A stretch of DNA of 31,008 nt from Firmicutes bacterium UBA5227 (GCA_002409285.1 DHUT01000100.1:117868-148875); one strand, 5' to 3'; counted from the stretch's first letter, positions 6,822-14,802 are shown. A program made the numbers and translations. Notes: a model not told the origin generated them from the letters alone.

Positions 6822-8579
6822 ATGAAAGTAAAAAAAACACTGAGCCTGCTTCTTGCAGTGATTATGCTGGTTTCTTTTACAGCATGCGGTAATGGTAATA
6901 ATAATACTCCGGATGCAGGTGAACCTGAAACTACTGATGTAAACAGTGAATATGGTGAAAATGGAGTATACGGGGGAAAAGGAAGCGGTTATGGTGGAGA
7001 ACTGAATTTAAATGTTACATTTGAAGACGGTAAAATCACAGATATGGAATTAGGAGATAATCATGAATCTTCACCTGTAATTACAAGAGCTTTTCCGGTT
7101 ATCAGGGAGCGTATTATTGAAGCACAGTCTCCGATTGTGGACAGCGTAAGCAGTGCTACGTACAGTTCTTTTGCAGTTAAAACTGCAGTAGCAGAAGCTG
7201 CTAAAGCCTATGGGATGGATTTTGGTACAATTACGATGGAAACTTCCGCTCCTGCACAGGACGTAGTTGAGGCTCCTGCCGTAGATACTGATCTGGTAAT
7301 AGTCGGAGGAGGACCTGCGGGACTTTCTGCAGCAATTTCAGCAAAGGAAAATGGTGTTGAAAATGTAATTGTTGTTGAAAAATTAGATATATTAAGCGGC
7401 AACGGAAAATTTGATATGAACTTTTTTGATATTGCAAACACAGAAGCTCAGAAAGCAAACGGAATTGAGGATTCTGCGGATAAGTTCTTTGCAGATAAAC
7501 AGGGCAAGGTTAACGACTCTGACGAACGTCTGCGTGTATGGTCTGATGGTGCAGCTTCTGTTGACCAATGGTTGAGAGGCATGGGTGTTGAACTGAACTA
7601 TAACTATGGCGGAAGGAATCATATGGCTGAAGCGGATCAGTATGCCGGTGAGGTTGTACAGAACGGACTTGAGGCAAAGATTAAAGAGCTTGGAGTAGAT
7701 GTTCGAACAGGCACTAAGGGTATTGATCTGATTACCGATGAAGATGGAGTGGTAAAAGGTGTAAAGGTTGAAAGCAGAACTGAAAAATATGATATTAATG
7801 CCGATGCTGTAATAATGGCAACAGGTGGTTTCTGCTACAACAAGGAGCTGATAGAACAATATGTTCCCGGAGCTGAAATTATCAACACTTCCAACTCCAT
7901 AGGAGCTACAGGTGATTTTATTCCGGTATTCATTGATAAAGGATACAAAATGGCAGATATGGATGTCCTGTCAATATTTAAAATGATCAATGTTCCTAAT
8001 AGAGAGCTTACAGGTGGTGGAGACGGCTTCCTCCTTGTAAACAAAGAAGGTAAGAGGTTCGTTGATGAATCTTCTTCAGGTTTGGATTATGCTTATAAAT
8101 TGTTGGAGCAGCCGGATGGAGAGGTTTACTACATTTATGACCAGAGATTGTTAGATTCAACTTACAGACTGCAAAAACATAACAAGCTTGGATATCACAA
8201 AAAAGCAGATACTCTCGAGGATCTTGCAGACCAGTTGGGAATTCCAGCAGAGAATCTTGTAGCTGAAGTAGAGGCCTATAACGCTGCAGTAAACGGAGAA
8301 GGTAAGGATGAATTCAGAGATGAACCCTTTACAGAACCGTTTGATATGAACGGACCTTTCTATGGGGCAAGAGTTGAGCCTGCAATTCACATGACTAAGG
8401 GTGGAGTTGTAGCGAATGAAAGTGCTCAGATTCTCACAGAAGCAGGAGAGCCTGTTCCAAACTTATATGGAGCAGGAGAAGTGACTGCAACATCAGCAGC
8501 ATTTGCCGGGTCGGTAATATGGGGCAGAGTAGCCGGAGAACAGGCAGCTGCACAAATTACAGGTAATACTGCAGAATAA
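6822..8579 (+). CDS. Exported flavoprotein reductase: FMN-binding domain plus fumarate-reductase-like FAD domain
   Basis: A 585-residue protein of the flavocytochrome c/FrdA-like reductases. AGGAGG lies 5 nt upstream of the ATG at 6822, and the encoded start is a lipoprotein-type signal (residues 1-22, ending SFTAC with Cys22). Residues about 45-131 form an FMN_bind domain with the flavinylation-type motif SSAT (110-113). From about residue 156 there is an FAD-binding domain with GGGPAG (162-167), followed by KRFVDES, IHMTKGGV and a terminal WGRVAGEQAA, typical of the fumarate reductase/urocanate reductase superfamily. It probably reduces an unsaturated organic acid outside the membrane, receiving electrons through covalent FMN. 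The substrate cannot be read from sequence. The flavinylating enzyme (ApbE) is not in this window. It has its own promoter and a terminator. Confidence 0.9.
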   Translation: MKVKKTLSLLLAVIMLVSFTACGNGNNNTPDAGEPETTDVNSEYGENGVYGGKGSGYGGELNLNVTFEDGKITDMELGDNHESSPVITRAFPVIRERIIEAQSPIVDSVSSATYSSFAVKTAVAEAAKAYGMDFGTITMETSAPAQDVVEAPAVDTDLVIVGGGPAGLSAAISAKENGVENVIVVEKLDILSGNGKFDMNFFDIANTEAQKANGIEDSADKFFADKQGKVNDSDERLRVWSDGAASVDQWLRGMGVELNYNYGGRNHMAEADQYAGEVVQNGLEAKIKELGVDVRTGTKGIDLITDEDGVVKGVKVESRTEKYDINADAVIMATGGFCYNKELIEQYVPGAEIINTSNSIGATGDFIPVFIDKGYKMADMDVLSIFKMINVPNRELTGGGDGFLLVNKEGKRFVDESSSGLDYAYKLLEQPDGEVYYIYDQRLLDSTYRLQKHNKLGYHKKADTLEDLADQLGIPAENLVAEVEAYNAAVNGEGKDEFRDEPFTEPFDMNGPFYGARVEPAIHMTKGGVVANESAQILTEAGEPVPNLYGAGEVTATSAAFAGSVIWGRVAGEQAAAQITGNTAE

Positions 8580-8585
8580 TTTAAA

Positions 8586-8625
8586 AAAGAAAGGGCTGAT
8601 GGATTTTTATCCAACAGCCCTTTGC
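8586..8625. terminator. Shared terminator between convergent genes
   Basis: AAAGGGCTG (8590-8598) pairs with CAGCCCTTT (8615-8623), with an inner TGGA/TCCA. The minus-strand product is followed by CTTTTTT, so it works best for dppA; on the plus strand only TTT follows, giving weaker termination of the flavoprotein gene. Confidence 0.75.
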
Positions 8626-8651
8626 AGTCTGTGTTAATGTTTTTAAAGCAG

Positions 8652-9446
8652 CTACAGCATGAACATTCTTGCAGCCATCATTTCCTGAATGTTTTTTCCT
8701 GTAAAGCTTACAGTGCAGTCATCAATCTGTTTTGCCCCGGGATAGTAGGACGACCTCAGGGCGTGTACACATTCTTTAAAGTTAATCTCCATTTCAAATT
8801 TTTCAGGAGAAACAATGTGGCATTCATTCAGCTTTGAAAAGCCTGTTTTTATTCTCTCTTTAATTAATTTACAGGCGTCGTCAGGATTGATGTTAAATGT
8901 TGCTTCGCCCCAACCTTTCTTTACTCCACAGGACTGAATGTTTGGAACAATTTCCTTTGCATGTTCACAAAGTTGTTCGTCTCCGCTTACAAATATTACA
9001 GGTACACCATAATAAGCTGCCACATATGCATTCATGTCAAATTCAGCTATTTTCCTGCCGTTTATTTTTACATAATTATTTCCCCTGTTCATAGTATGAG
9101 ATAAGGGATTTCCGTTAAATCCTGCTCCACTGTGGTATCCTATAAAAATAGCTGCATCGAAGCTTTCGTCAATACCTGCCATCATGGATTCCGGGGTACA
9201 GGTCCAGCCTCTGATAAGTGTAACGCCCTTTGGCAACTGGTCGGAAACGATATTTCTTGCCGAGTCGTGTGCGTCTTTAACATAAATTTCTGTTGCACCA
9301 CATTCAATAGCAGCTTCACAGGCGCTGATAACCTCTTTTGTCATCTGCTTTGCTGCCATGGGGTGCTCTATGTTTCCCAATTCTGTTTCTTCCCATGCTG
9401 TCACATTTGTTATTCCTTCAATGTCTGCACTGATATAGACTTTCAT
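8652..9446 (-). CDS. dppA: D-aminopeptidase DppA (peptidase M55)
   Basis: A 264-residue zinc peptidase that removes D-amino acids from the N-terminus of short peptides, as shown for Bacillus subtilis DppA. All family metal ligands are visible at the expected positions: SADIEG (Asp8, Glu10), DAHDS (His60), GYHSGAG (His105) and the Glu at 135 in KIAEF. AGGAGG is 5 nt upstream of the ATG. It is the last gene of a run spmA-spmB-LD-carboxypeptidase-dppA on the minus strand, separated from the carboxypeptidase by a 103-bp spacer with a large hairpin. With its neighbour it would break down peptidoglycan-type peptides containing D-residues; that shared role is inferred from context. Usually part of dpp transport operons, but no transporter is adjacent here. 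Confidence 0.93.
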   Translation of the reverse strand: MKVYISADIEGITNVTAWEETELGNIEHPMAAKQMTKEVISACEAAIECGATEIYVKDAHDSARNIVSDQLPKGVTLIRGWTCTPESMMAGIDESFDAAIFIGYHSGAGFNGNPLSHTMNRGNNYVKINGRKIAEFDMNAYVAAYYGVPVIFVSGDEQLCEHAKEIVPNIQSCGVKKGWGEATFNINPDDACKLIKERIKTGFSKLNECHIVSPEKFEMEINFKECVHALRSSYYPGAKQIDDCTVSFTGKNIQEMMAARMFML

Positions 9447-9481
9447 AAAAACCTCCTGTTAAAAATTTTTCTATAATTAGT

Positions 9482-9543
9482 GTCAAAAGCTTAGAAGTTA
9501 GACATATTCAGTATGTCCAACTTTGCTAAAATAAGCTTTTGAC
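9482..9543 (-). other. Large two-part hairpin between the carboxypeptidase and dppA genes
   Basis: Outer 12-bp perfect arms GTCAAAAGCTTA (9482-9493) / TAAGCTTTTGAC (9532-9543) enclose inner arms AAGTTAGACATA (9495-9506) / TATGTCCAACTT (9512-9523). The one inner mismatch is a G-U pair only in minus-strand RNA, so the structure fits the operon mRNA. No T-run follows, so it is not a standard terminator. Possible roles are mRNA processing/stability or an immobile palindromic repeat. Confidence 0.7.
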
Positions 9544-9549
9544 CAATAT

Positions 9550-10467
9550 TTATCTTTCTATCTTAAAGGTAACGGATTTGCTGTCTGTATCCATAATACA
9601 TTCAGCTCCCATAGGAAGATTAATCATAGGAAAACTGTGGCCTGACTGAATGTTGTACATTACGGGAATGTTCAAACCATCTGTTGCATCCATTACGCTT
9701 TGTACAATGGTATAATCCTCTTCGTCCACCTCGCATCTTGCAAATTGTCCCAGGATAATTCCTCTTGCTCCGTCAAATTTTCCGGCATTTCTTAACTGGT
9801 AGATGTGGCGGTCAAGGTTTCCTATATGTTCTCCTATTTCTTCTATAAATATAATTTTATCTTTTGTATCCATTTCAATGGATGTTCCCAAAGAGGCACA
9901 CATTACCGTCAGGTTTCCCCCGATCATAATTCCGCTTGCCTTACCCTCTCTTGCAACACCGACCTCGAAATTAGCCGGGGATTTATAGATATATTCATCA
10001 TCTGAATTTAATGCTGCAAAGAAAGCCTCCTTGCTTTCATCGTCAAAGTTGTCAACTATATTTGATGATACCATAGGACCATGGAACGTTACAAGATCAC
10101 ATTTTTGATTAAATAAGAAATGCAGGCTTGTGATATCACTGTAACCCACAAATATTTTTTTGTTATTTCTGATAATGTCTAAATCAATGTATTCAATAAT
10201 GCGGTTTGCTCCATCACCGCCACGGATGCAGAAAATTGCGTCCACTTCAGGATCGGCAAACATCTTATTAATCCACTGACCTCTTATTTTTTCGTCTCCT
10301 GCCATAAATCCGCCCTTTGATGCGGCTATATTATCGGACATTTTTACCTTGTAGCCTAAAGATTCAATAACATTTTTGCACTGTTCTTCTCTTTCTTCGG
10401 AAATTGGTGAGCTGGGACTTACAAGACCGATTACTGCTCCCTTTTTTAATTTGTTTGGATATTTCAT
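9550..10467 (-). CDS. LD-carboxypeptidase/MccF-like serine peptidase (S66)
   Basis: A 305-residue cytoplasmic serine peptidase of family S66, which cleaves an L-D bond at the C-terminus of murein tetrapeptides (LdcA) or related amide bonds (MccF). The Ser-Glu-His triad is visible: Ser110 in VGYSDITSL, Glu209/210 in IFIEEIGE, and His277 in SGHSFPM. N-terminal GLVSPSSP is also typical. The ATG at 10467 has AAAGGTGG at 8 nt; the in-frame GTG at 10479 lies inside that ribosome binding site and is less likely. It follows spmB after 25 bp and precedes dppA, suggesting peptide salvage or immunity to a peptide antibiotic. The precise substrate, murein peptide or microcin-like, cannot be decided. Confidence 0.9.
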   Translation of the reverse strand: MKYPNKLKKGAVIGLVSPSSPISEEREEQCKNVIESLGYKVKMSDNIAASKGGFMAGDEKIRGQWINKMFADPEVDAIFCIRGGDGANRIIEYIDLDIIRNNKKIFVGYSDITSLHFLFNQKCDLVTFHGPMVSSNIVDNFDDESKEAFFAALNSDDEYIYKSPANFEVGVAREGKASGIMIGGNLTVMCASLGTSIEMDTKDKIIFIEEIGEHIGNLDRHIYQLRNAGKFDGARGIILGQFARCEVDEEDYTIVQSVMDATDGLNIPVMYNIQSGHSFPMINLPMGAECIMDTDSKSVTFKIER

Positions 10468-10492
10468 ATTAAATGCCACCTTTTTATTTATT

Positions 10493-11026
10493 TTAGTACC
10501 ACATTAAATTAACAACAATCGCAGCTAAGACAAATGAAGCTATATCTGCCGTCAATCCGGCTATAACTGCCTGTCTTGAATTTGTTATACCTACAGCACC
10601 AAAGTATACGGCAAGTACATAGAAGGTTGTTTCTTCTGAACCCATTGCAACGGATGCTATTCTACCTATTTGTGAAGTAGTTCCGTATTGTGCAAGCAGT
10701 TCCGCACACATAGCCTGAGCTCCGCTTCCTGAGAATGAACGCATAATTCCCATAGGAAGTACCTCTCCGGGTATTCCTATCATGGAGGTCAGAGGACTTA
10801 ATGCTGAAACCAGCCAGTCCATGGCTCCGGATGCCCTGAACATACCTATTGCGCAAAGCATTGCAACCATGTAAGGTATAATCATGATTGCAGTATCGAA
10901 ACCTTCCTTAGCTCCATCTACAAAAGAACTGTATACAGGGACCTTTTTAATTAGAGCATATAGCGGTATTACAAAAACAACAATTGGAACAGTGTAAAGT
11001 GATAAAAAATTTAATATTGCAGACAT
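10493..11026 (-). CDS. spmB: Spore maturation protein SpmB (nucleoside recognition/Gate domain)
   Basis: A 177-residue membrane protein with four to five hydrophobic segments and the SpmB pattern: FVDGAKEGFDTAIMIIPYMVAM, FRASGAMD, MRSFSGSGAQA and MGSEETTFYVLAVYFGAVGI. In Bacillus subtilis SpmA and SpmB are needed for full dehydration of the spore core. GAGGAGG lies 5 nt before the ATG, and the gene follows spmA after a 15-bp gap, so the two are co-transcribed and probably form one complex. Its transport activity is unknown; the Gate domain suggests a channel or transporter. Here it heads directly into two peptidase genes. Confidence 0.9.
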   Translation of the reverse strand: MSAILNFLSLYTVPIVVFVIPLYALIKKVPVYSSFVDGAKEGFDTAIMIIPYMVAMLCAIGMFRASGAMDWLVSALSPLTSMIGIPGEVLPMGIMRSFSGSGAQAMCAELLAQYGTTSQIGRIASVAMGSEETTFYVLAVYFGAVGITNSRQAVIAGLTADIASFVLAAIVVNLMWY

Positions 11027-11041
11027 ATTTTCCTCCTCGAT

Positions 11042-11710
11042 TTAAAGTTTAAGCGGGTCATTTCCGATATATTCTTCGTTGATTTTCAACTGACCTGCTG
11101 CTCTGTCTCTTTCAATCAGATAATTGTAATCGAAAGCTTTCAGTTTGCCTAATAATTTTGTCATAATAACACAAACGGTAGCACCTAAAATTGTAACCAA
11201 TATTGTTGGACCTACAATTTCGGCCGCCCCTTCTGTCTGTACAGCCGAACGTAGCGCTATAGTTGTTGTGGGGAGCAGACATATAGATGATGTGGATATT
11301 GCCATTATCATACACTGAGCATCCGTTGCTATATTTTTTGTTTTGTTCAATGTTTGAAGTTCCTGCAGGGCTTTAATTCCCATAGGTGTGCAGACATTTC
11401 CCAGACCCATTATGCTTGCTGCAACATACATTGCAATTGCGGAGTTTGCAGGGTGTTCCGGTGGAATGCCGGGGAAAAGGTGCTTCATTATGGGTGCCAG
11501 AGCACGTCCTAATTTGTCGCATAAACCTGCTTCGTCCATAACCTTCATAAGTCCGGAAAAGAATGCCATAACTCCTATAAGTCCTAATGCTATTTCTACG
11601 GCAGTGTCAGCAAAGGAAAAAAGATTATCCTGAACGGCTGATATAGAACCCGTAAAAATGCCGGCGATTACTGAAATACCTATCATAATCACCCAAATAT
11701 AATTCATCAT
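11042..11710 (-). CDS. spmA: Spore maturation protein SpmA (nucleoside recognition/Gate domain)
   Basis: A 222-residue membrane protein, first gene of the spmA-spmB-S66-dppA run. Family features are the N-terminal MNYIWVIMIGISVIAGIFTG, the Gate-domain segment LIGVMAFFSGLMKVMDEAGL, PIMKHLFPGIPPEHPA, MGLGNVCTPMGIKALQEL and the later TSSICLLPTTTIALRS. GGAGG is 9 nt upstream of the first of two adjacent ATG codons. SpmA acts with SpmB during late sporulation in Bacillus. Its presence suggests, but does not prove, that the organism makes spores, because spmAB homologues also occur in some non-sporulating bacteria. Confidence 0.92.
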   Translation of the reverse strand: MMNYIWVIMIGISVIAGIFTGSISAVQDNLFSFADTAVEIALGLIGVMAFFSGLMKVMDEAGLCDKLGRALAPIMKHLFPGIPPEHPANSAIAMYVAASIMGLGNVCTPMGIKALQELQTLNKTKNIATDAQCMIMAISTSSICLLPTTTIALRSAVQTEGAAEIVGPTILVTILGATVCVIMTKLLGKLKAFDYNYLIERDRAAGQLKINEEYIGNDPLKL

Positions 11711-11738
11711 AAAGTATTACCTCCAATAAATTTTTGTT

Positions 11739-11768
11739 TCTATATTTCCTATGCAAATAAGATGCCAA
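11739..11768 (-). promoter_or_regulatory. Candidate promoter of the spmA operon
   Basis: Minus-strand TTGGCA (11763-11768), 18-bp spacer, TATAGA (11739-11744). I see no convincing sigma-F/G sporulation promoter. The rest of 11769-12010 is AT-rich with no recognised element apart from the candidate at 11948-11974. Confidence 0.35.
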
Positions 11769-11947
11769 CAATTAAATTTATTTTAGTTAAAAAGATCTCA
11801 TAATTTATTAAATAATGTTCATATAAAAACGTTGCTTGCCACAGATGAAAATCTTATTAAATGGCTACTAATGATTTTAAACCTAATTAATCCTATTACA
11901 TGGCATTAATTAACGGCATATCTTTGTGTATTAGATTATCTTTATCA

Positions 11948-11974
11948 TTGACGTATTACTTAAGTTGTTATAAA
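11948..11974 (+). promoter_or_regulatory. Candidate promoter of the 12011 membrane protein gene
   Basis: TTGACG (11948-11953), 15-bp spacer, TATAAA (11969-11974). The spacing is short, so it is a weak or regulated promoter at best. Confidence 0.35.
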
Positions 11975-12010
11975 ATGCATTTCATAAACCGATATAAATG
12001 GAGATAAAGA

Positions 12011-12613
12011 ATGAAAAGAATTAATTATATTTTTACTGACAAGGCAAAATTTCTCTTATACTTGATGACTATGGCTTATTTTGCTTTAAGGCTTATCATT
12101 TCAATTCAGATAAAAATATACAATATTGAAGGCTATGAAGTATATTTATTACCTACAATATTGTATTATCTTGTAATTTTCATGGTAGTTACAGGTGTAT
12201 TCTGGTGTTTTAAATTTTTTTACACAATTTACGATGATGAAAAAATTACTTATTACAATCGTATAATGAGAAGAGAAGTTACTGTTAAATTTACCGATAT
12301 AAAATATGTTATTTTTGGTAAAAATGGAGTAAAACTTTATAGAGAGTTAAATCCATCTTCTAATGAAAGTGCAGATTTATTTATTCCGTTTTTTAGATTT
12401 GGAATAATTGATGCAATATCAATAAACGAACTATTTGAAAAATTAATTAATACAGAGCATATAAAGGTGGAGAAGGCATTCAAAGTTCTTCCGGGGTATA
12501 CTAAAAAGTGGCGAATTGTTTCTATGATGTATTCTCTTTTGGCATTTTCAGTATTAATTTTGTGTATCACGCCTTTAAGAACGGTTATGGTTCTTTTTGC
12601 GGCATATAAATAG
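12011..12613 (+). CDS. Unrecognised membrane protein with a possible PH-like domain
   Basis: I do not recognise a named family. The 200-residue product has hydrophobic helices at about residues 12-32 and 43-70, a soluble middle (about 73-165) of alternating beta-type stretches (KITYYNRIMRREVTVKFTDI), and a last helix near 172-195. This layout, two helices followed by a strand-rich domain beginning with 'DDEKITYYNR', resembles bacterial PH-like membrane proteins, but that is a guess from pattern. GGAG is 8 nt upstream of the ATG. It stands alone between the divergent spmA operon and the convergent kinase gene at 12626, only 12 bp away. Confidence 0.7.
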   Translation: MKRINYIFTDKAKFLLYLMTMAYFALRLIISIQIKIYNIEGYEVYLLPTILYYLVIFMVVTGVFWCFKFFYTIYDDEKITYYNRIMRREVTVKFTDIKYVIFGKNGVKLYRELNPSSNESADLFIPFFRFGIIDAISINELFEKLINTEHIKVEKAFKVLPGYTKKWRIVSMMYSLLAFSVLILCITPLRTVMVLFAAYK

Positions 12614-12625
12614 GAATGTGGATTT

Positions 12626-13687
12626 TTATCCGTTTATTGGTAAAGAGACTGTGAAGCAGCTTCCGTTGTCGGGTGCACTTTCAACTGTTATTTTCCCATT
12701 GCAAAGCTGAAGAATCCTTTTTACCAGCGACAGTCCAAGACCACTTCCTTCCGTGACTCTTGAATCATCAGCCTGATAAAATTTGTCAAATATATGCTTT
12801 TTTACCTCTGCATCCATTCCAACTCCTTTGTCAGATATAGATACCTCTGCATAGTTATCGTTTGACCTTAGTGTTACCCCAATGTTAGAGCCTTCCGGAC
12901 TGAATTTGACAGCATTGCTCAACAGGTTAATCCACACATGGTTTATCATTTCTTCATTTGCGGTAATTTTCACAGGTTCAAGGCTGATTTTTAGATTTAA
13001 GCATTTTTTTTCCAATTGAGGCTCTAAAAGCAGGATTGCCGTGCGGATCTGCTCGTCTAAAAAGTAGTCAGCCTTTTCTAAAAGATTTTCCGTGTTTTCA
13101 AGATTGGATAGAAGCATGATATTGTTGGACATATTCATCAGACGCTCAGTTTCCGATATGATAATATCTAAGTATTCCTCTTGCTGCTGTTCTGTCAGTG
13201 TTTTTTTCTTAAGTCGCCTTGCAAAGCCTCTGATGGAGACTATCGGTGTTTTGAATTCATGTGAAATATTTCTTATAAAGTCACTGTGGAGTTTTTCAAT
13301 ACCTGCAAGTTCCGTTGTCATCTCGTTAAAGCTAATAGCCAGACGGTTCATTTCACTGGAACCGCTGACTGGCACCTTAATGTTAAAGTTTCCCTCGGCA
13401 ACTTCTTTTGTGGCTGCTACTAAATCATGAAGAGGGTGCAGAAAATGGTTACCTGCGATGATTGCTAAAACAGTTCCGATGAATAAGCTGACCAACAGCA
13501 GAAATAATAATATTGTAGGGAACCATTTTTCAGACAAAGGAGGCAGAATCCCAGCGTTTATAAGAAGATAAGCGATACCGTCTGATACTAAGATGCTGAC
13601 AAGTAGAATAATAAATACAAAGAGGACAAGAAACAATAGTGTAGTAAGCCTATTTTTTTTAATTTTATACATTTTTTTATCTGTCAT
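12626..13687 (-). CDS. HAMP sensor histidine kinase with minimal external loop
   Basis: A 353-residue membrane histidine kinase. Two transmembrane helices (about 15-44 and 57-78) are joined by a loop of only about a dozen residues, so the stimulus is probably sensed in or at the membrane, as in intramembrane-sensing kinases of Firmicutes. HAMP spans about 76-128. The HisKA domain has NISHEFKTPI with phospho-acceptor His143. The catalytic domain carries an N box (WINLLSNAVKFSPEGS), G1 (DKGVGMD) and G2 (GSGLGLSLV). It overlaps the upstream regulator gene by 11 bp, indicating coupled translation; the start has only a weak GGTG ribosome binding site. Target genes are not evident. Confidence 0.93.
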   Translation of the reverse strand: MTDKKMYKIKKNRLTTLLFLVLFVFIILLVSILVSDGIAYLLINAGILPPLSEKWFPTILLFLLLVSLFIGTVLAIIAGNHFLHPLHDLVAATKEVAEGNFNIKVPVSGSSEMNRLAISFNEMTTELAGIEKLHSDFIRNISHEFKTPIVSIRGFARRLKKKTLTEQQQEEYLDIIISETERLMNMSNNIMLLSNLENTENLLEKADYFLDEQIRTAILLLEPQLEKKCLNLKISLEPVKITANEEMINHVWINLLSNAVKFSPEGSNIGVTLRSNDNYAEVSISDKGVGMDAEVKKHIFDKFYQADDSRVTEGSGLGLSLVKRILQLCNGKITVESAPDNGSCFTVSLPING

Positions 13688-14357
13688 CTTTTTTCACCGC
13701 TTTATAACCTAAACCTCGAACTGTCACGATGTCAAACTCCGGCCATCTTCCAAAGCGTTCTCGCAGTCTGCCTATATGCACGCTTACAGTGTGTTCATCC
13801 GTTTTGGAGTCATATCCCCAGATTTCATCCATAAGTTGTCTCCGGGTAAAAATGGTGTCAGGGTAACTGAGCAGCTTGTACAGAAGCATAAACTCTTTTT
13901 GAGGAAGAGTAAAGAACTCTGATTTGCGTCTTACGGTCAACGAGTCATAATTCAGGATTACTTTTCCTATGACGATTTTCCGGTCATTCACAATTTTTGC
14001 CCTTCGCAAAAGGGCCTTAACTCGCAGGACCAGTTCCTCCTCGTCAACAGGTTTTACCATATAATCGTCTGCACCTACAAGAAATCCCTTGCGCTTATCC
14101 TTAATTGTTTCTTTTGCTGTCATCATTAATATGGGAAAAGAAAATCCGGCATCCCGGATCATCTCCGTAAGATTATAGCCATCTATTCCGGGCAGCATGA
14201 TGTCAGTTATCATTAAATCAATGTGTTGGCGTTCTAAAATATCAAGGGCTTCCTGGGAACTTTGAGCCAACACCGGAGTGTAGCGTTCATCCAGTAAAAT
14301 ATCCTCAATCAGCTTTCTGGTGTGGAAATCATCTTCGACTACAAGTATGTTAAACAT
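13677..14357 (-). CDS. OmpR-family response regulator
   Basis: A 226-residue two-component regulator: receiver domain (residues 1-115) with the acidic pair EDD (8-10), phospho-acceptor Asp52 in ITDIMLPG and Lys102 in VKPVDE, then a winged-helix DNA-binding domain (FTLPQKEFMLLYKLLSYPD, RRQLMDEIWGYD, VSVHIGRLRERFG, VRGLGYKA). Start set at 14357, where AAAGGAGT lies 8 nt upstream; the longer frame to 14399 would run through the operator-like inverted repeat and lacks a ribosome binding site. It is the first gene of the pair with the kinase at 12626 and is divergent from the atp operon. Confidence 0.93.
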   Translation of the reverse strand: MFNILVVEDDFHTRKLIEDILLDERYTPVLAQSSQEALDILERQHIDLMITDIMLPGIDGYNLTEMIRDAGFSFPILMMTAKETIKDKRKGFLVGADDYMVKPVDEEELVLRVKALLRRAKIVNDRKIVIGKVILNYDSLTVRRKSEFFTLPQKEFMLLYKLLSYPDTIFTRRQLMDEIWGYDSKTDEHTVSVHIGRLRERFGRWPEFDIVTVRGLGYKAVKKDDR

Positions 14358-14390
14358 GGCAATCACTCCTTTTATGTAAATGTATTTTAG

Positions 14391-14436
14391 AAAGTTCAAC
14401 TGAACTTCAACTATATTGTATTCTCAGTTGAACTTT
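14391..14436. promoter_or_regulatory. 13-bp perfect inverted repeat in the regulator/atp divergent region
   Basis: AAAGTTCAACTGA (14391-14403) and TCAGTTGAACTTT (14424-14436) are perfect inverted arms around a 20-bp spacer. The left arm is itself part of AAGTTCA-AC-TGAACTT (14392-14407), giving three copies of the half-site TGAACTT/AAGTTCA. It lies between the regulator start and its promoter, so it may be an operator (possibly for the regulator) or a hairpin in the leader RNA. Confidence 0.6.
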
Positions 14437-14456
14437 GCTTGATATTAATATTATAT
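14428..14456 (+). promoter_or_regulatory. Candidate plus-strand promoter toward the atp operon
   Basis: TTGAAC (14428-14433, inside the right arm of the inverted repeat), 17-bp spacer, TTATAT (14451-14456). It overlaps the divergent regulator promoter, so one factor bound at the repeat could control both directions. Evidence is consensus matching only. Confidence 0.35.
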
Positions 14457-14479
14457 CATATATATATACAATATGTAAA
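14450..14479 (-). promoter_or_regulatory. Promoter of the response regulator-kinase pair
   Basis: Minus-strand TTTACA (14474-14479), 18-bp spacer, TATAAT (14450-14455), about 90 bp upstream of the regulator ATG. Confidence 0.5.
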
Positions 14480-14560
14480 GAAACAGCCGTCAGTAAATAA
14501 TACGTAATCATAACAGCGGATAAAGGTGTATGTTGACCACGTATTGTAGGCTCTGTTTCT

Positions 14561-14785
14561 GTGAAGTCCGAGGATTCAGGTTTGTGGCACTGGATTCTTG
14601 CGTTTGGCATTCTTGGAACAGCTTTAGGATTTCTGCTTTTGTTCTCACCGATTCTTTCTGAAATTATAATATCTTATTCAATAGCTTTTATGTTAATTTT
14701 TTACGGATTCAATAACATGATTATCTTTTTTCGTTTAAAGAAAATTGGGAATCATATTAAGGATTATTTTGGTAAATTGTCATGA
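14561..14785 (+). pseudogene. DUF308/HdeD-like C-terminal fragment ahead of atpZ
   Basis: A 74-residue open frame beginning at GTG with no ribosome binding site. It encodes two hydrophobic helices (about residues 9-32 and 34-57) separated by a short turn, with the pattern WxWILAFGILGTALGFLLLFSP and a basic tail RLKKIGNHIK, like the last helical pair of HdeD/DUF308 proteins, which normally have about six helices. A stop at 14534 blocks upstream extension in this frame. It overlaps the next open frame by 4 bp. Probably a remnant of a longer gene, although a short functional membrane protein leading the atp operon cannot be excluded. Confidence 0.5.
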
Positions 14786-14802
14786 ACAAGGAGGATGCTA
14801 TC

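Noticed and set aside
7392..7859. Minus-strand 155-codon frame within the flavoprotein gene
   Set aside because: It is an antisense shadow of a well supported coding region, with no start signals.
11711..12010. Sporulation sigma-F/G promoter for spmA
   Set aside because: A TGCATA-like word exists, but no matching -10 is found at the right distance.
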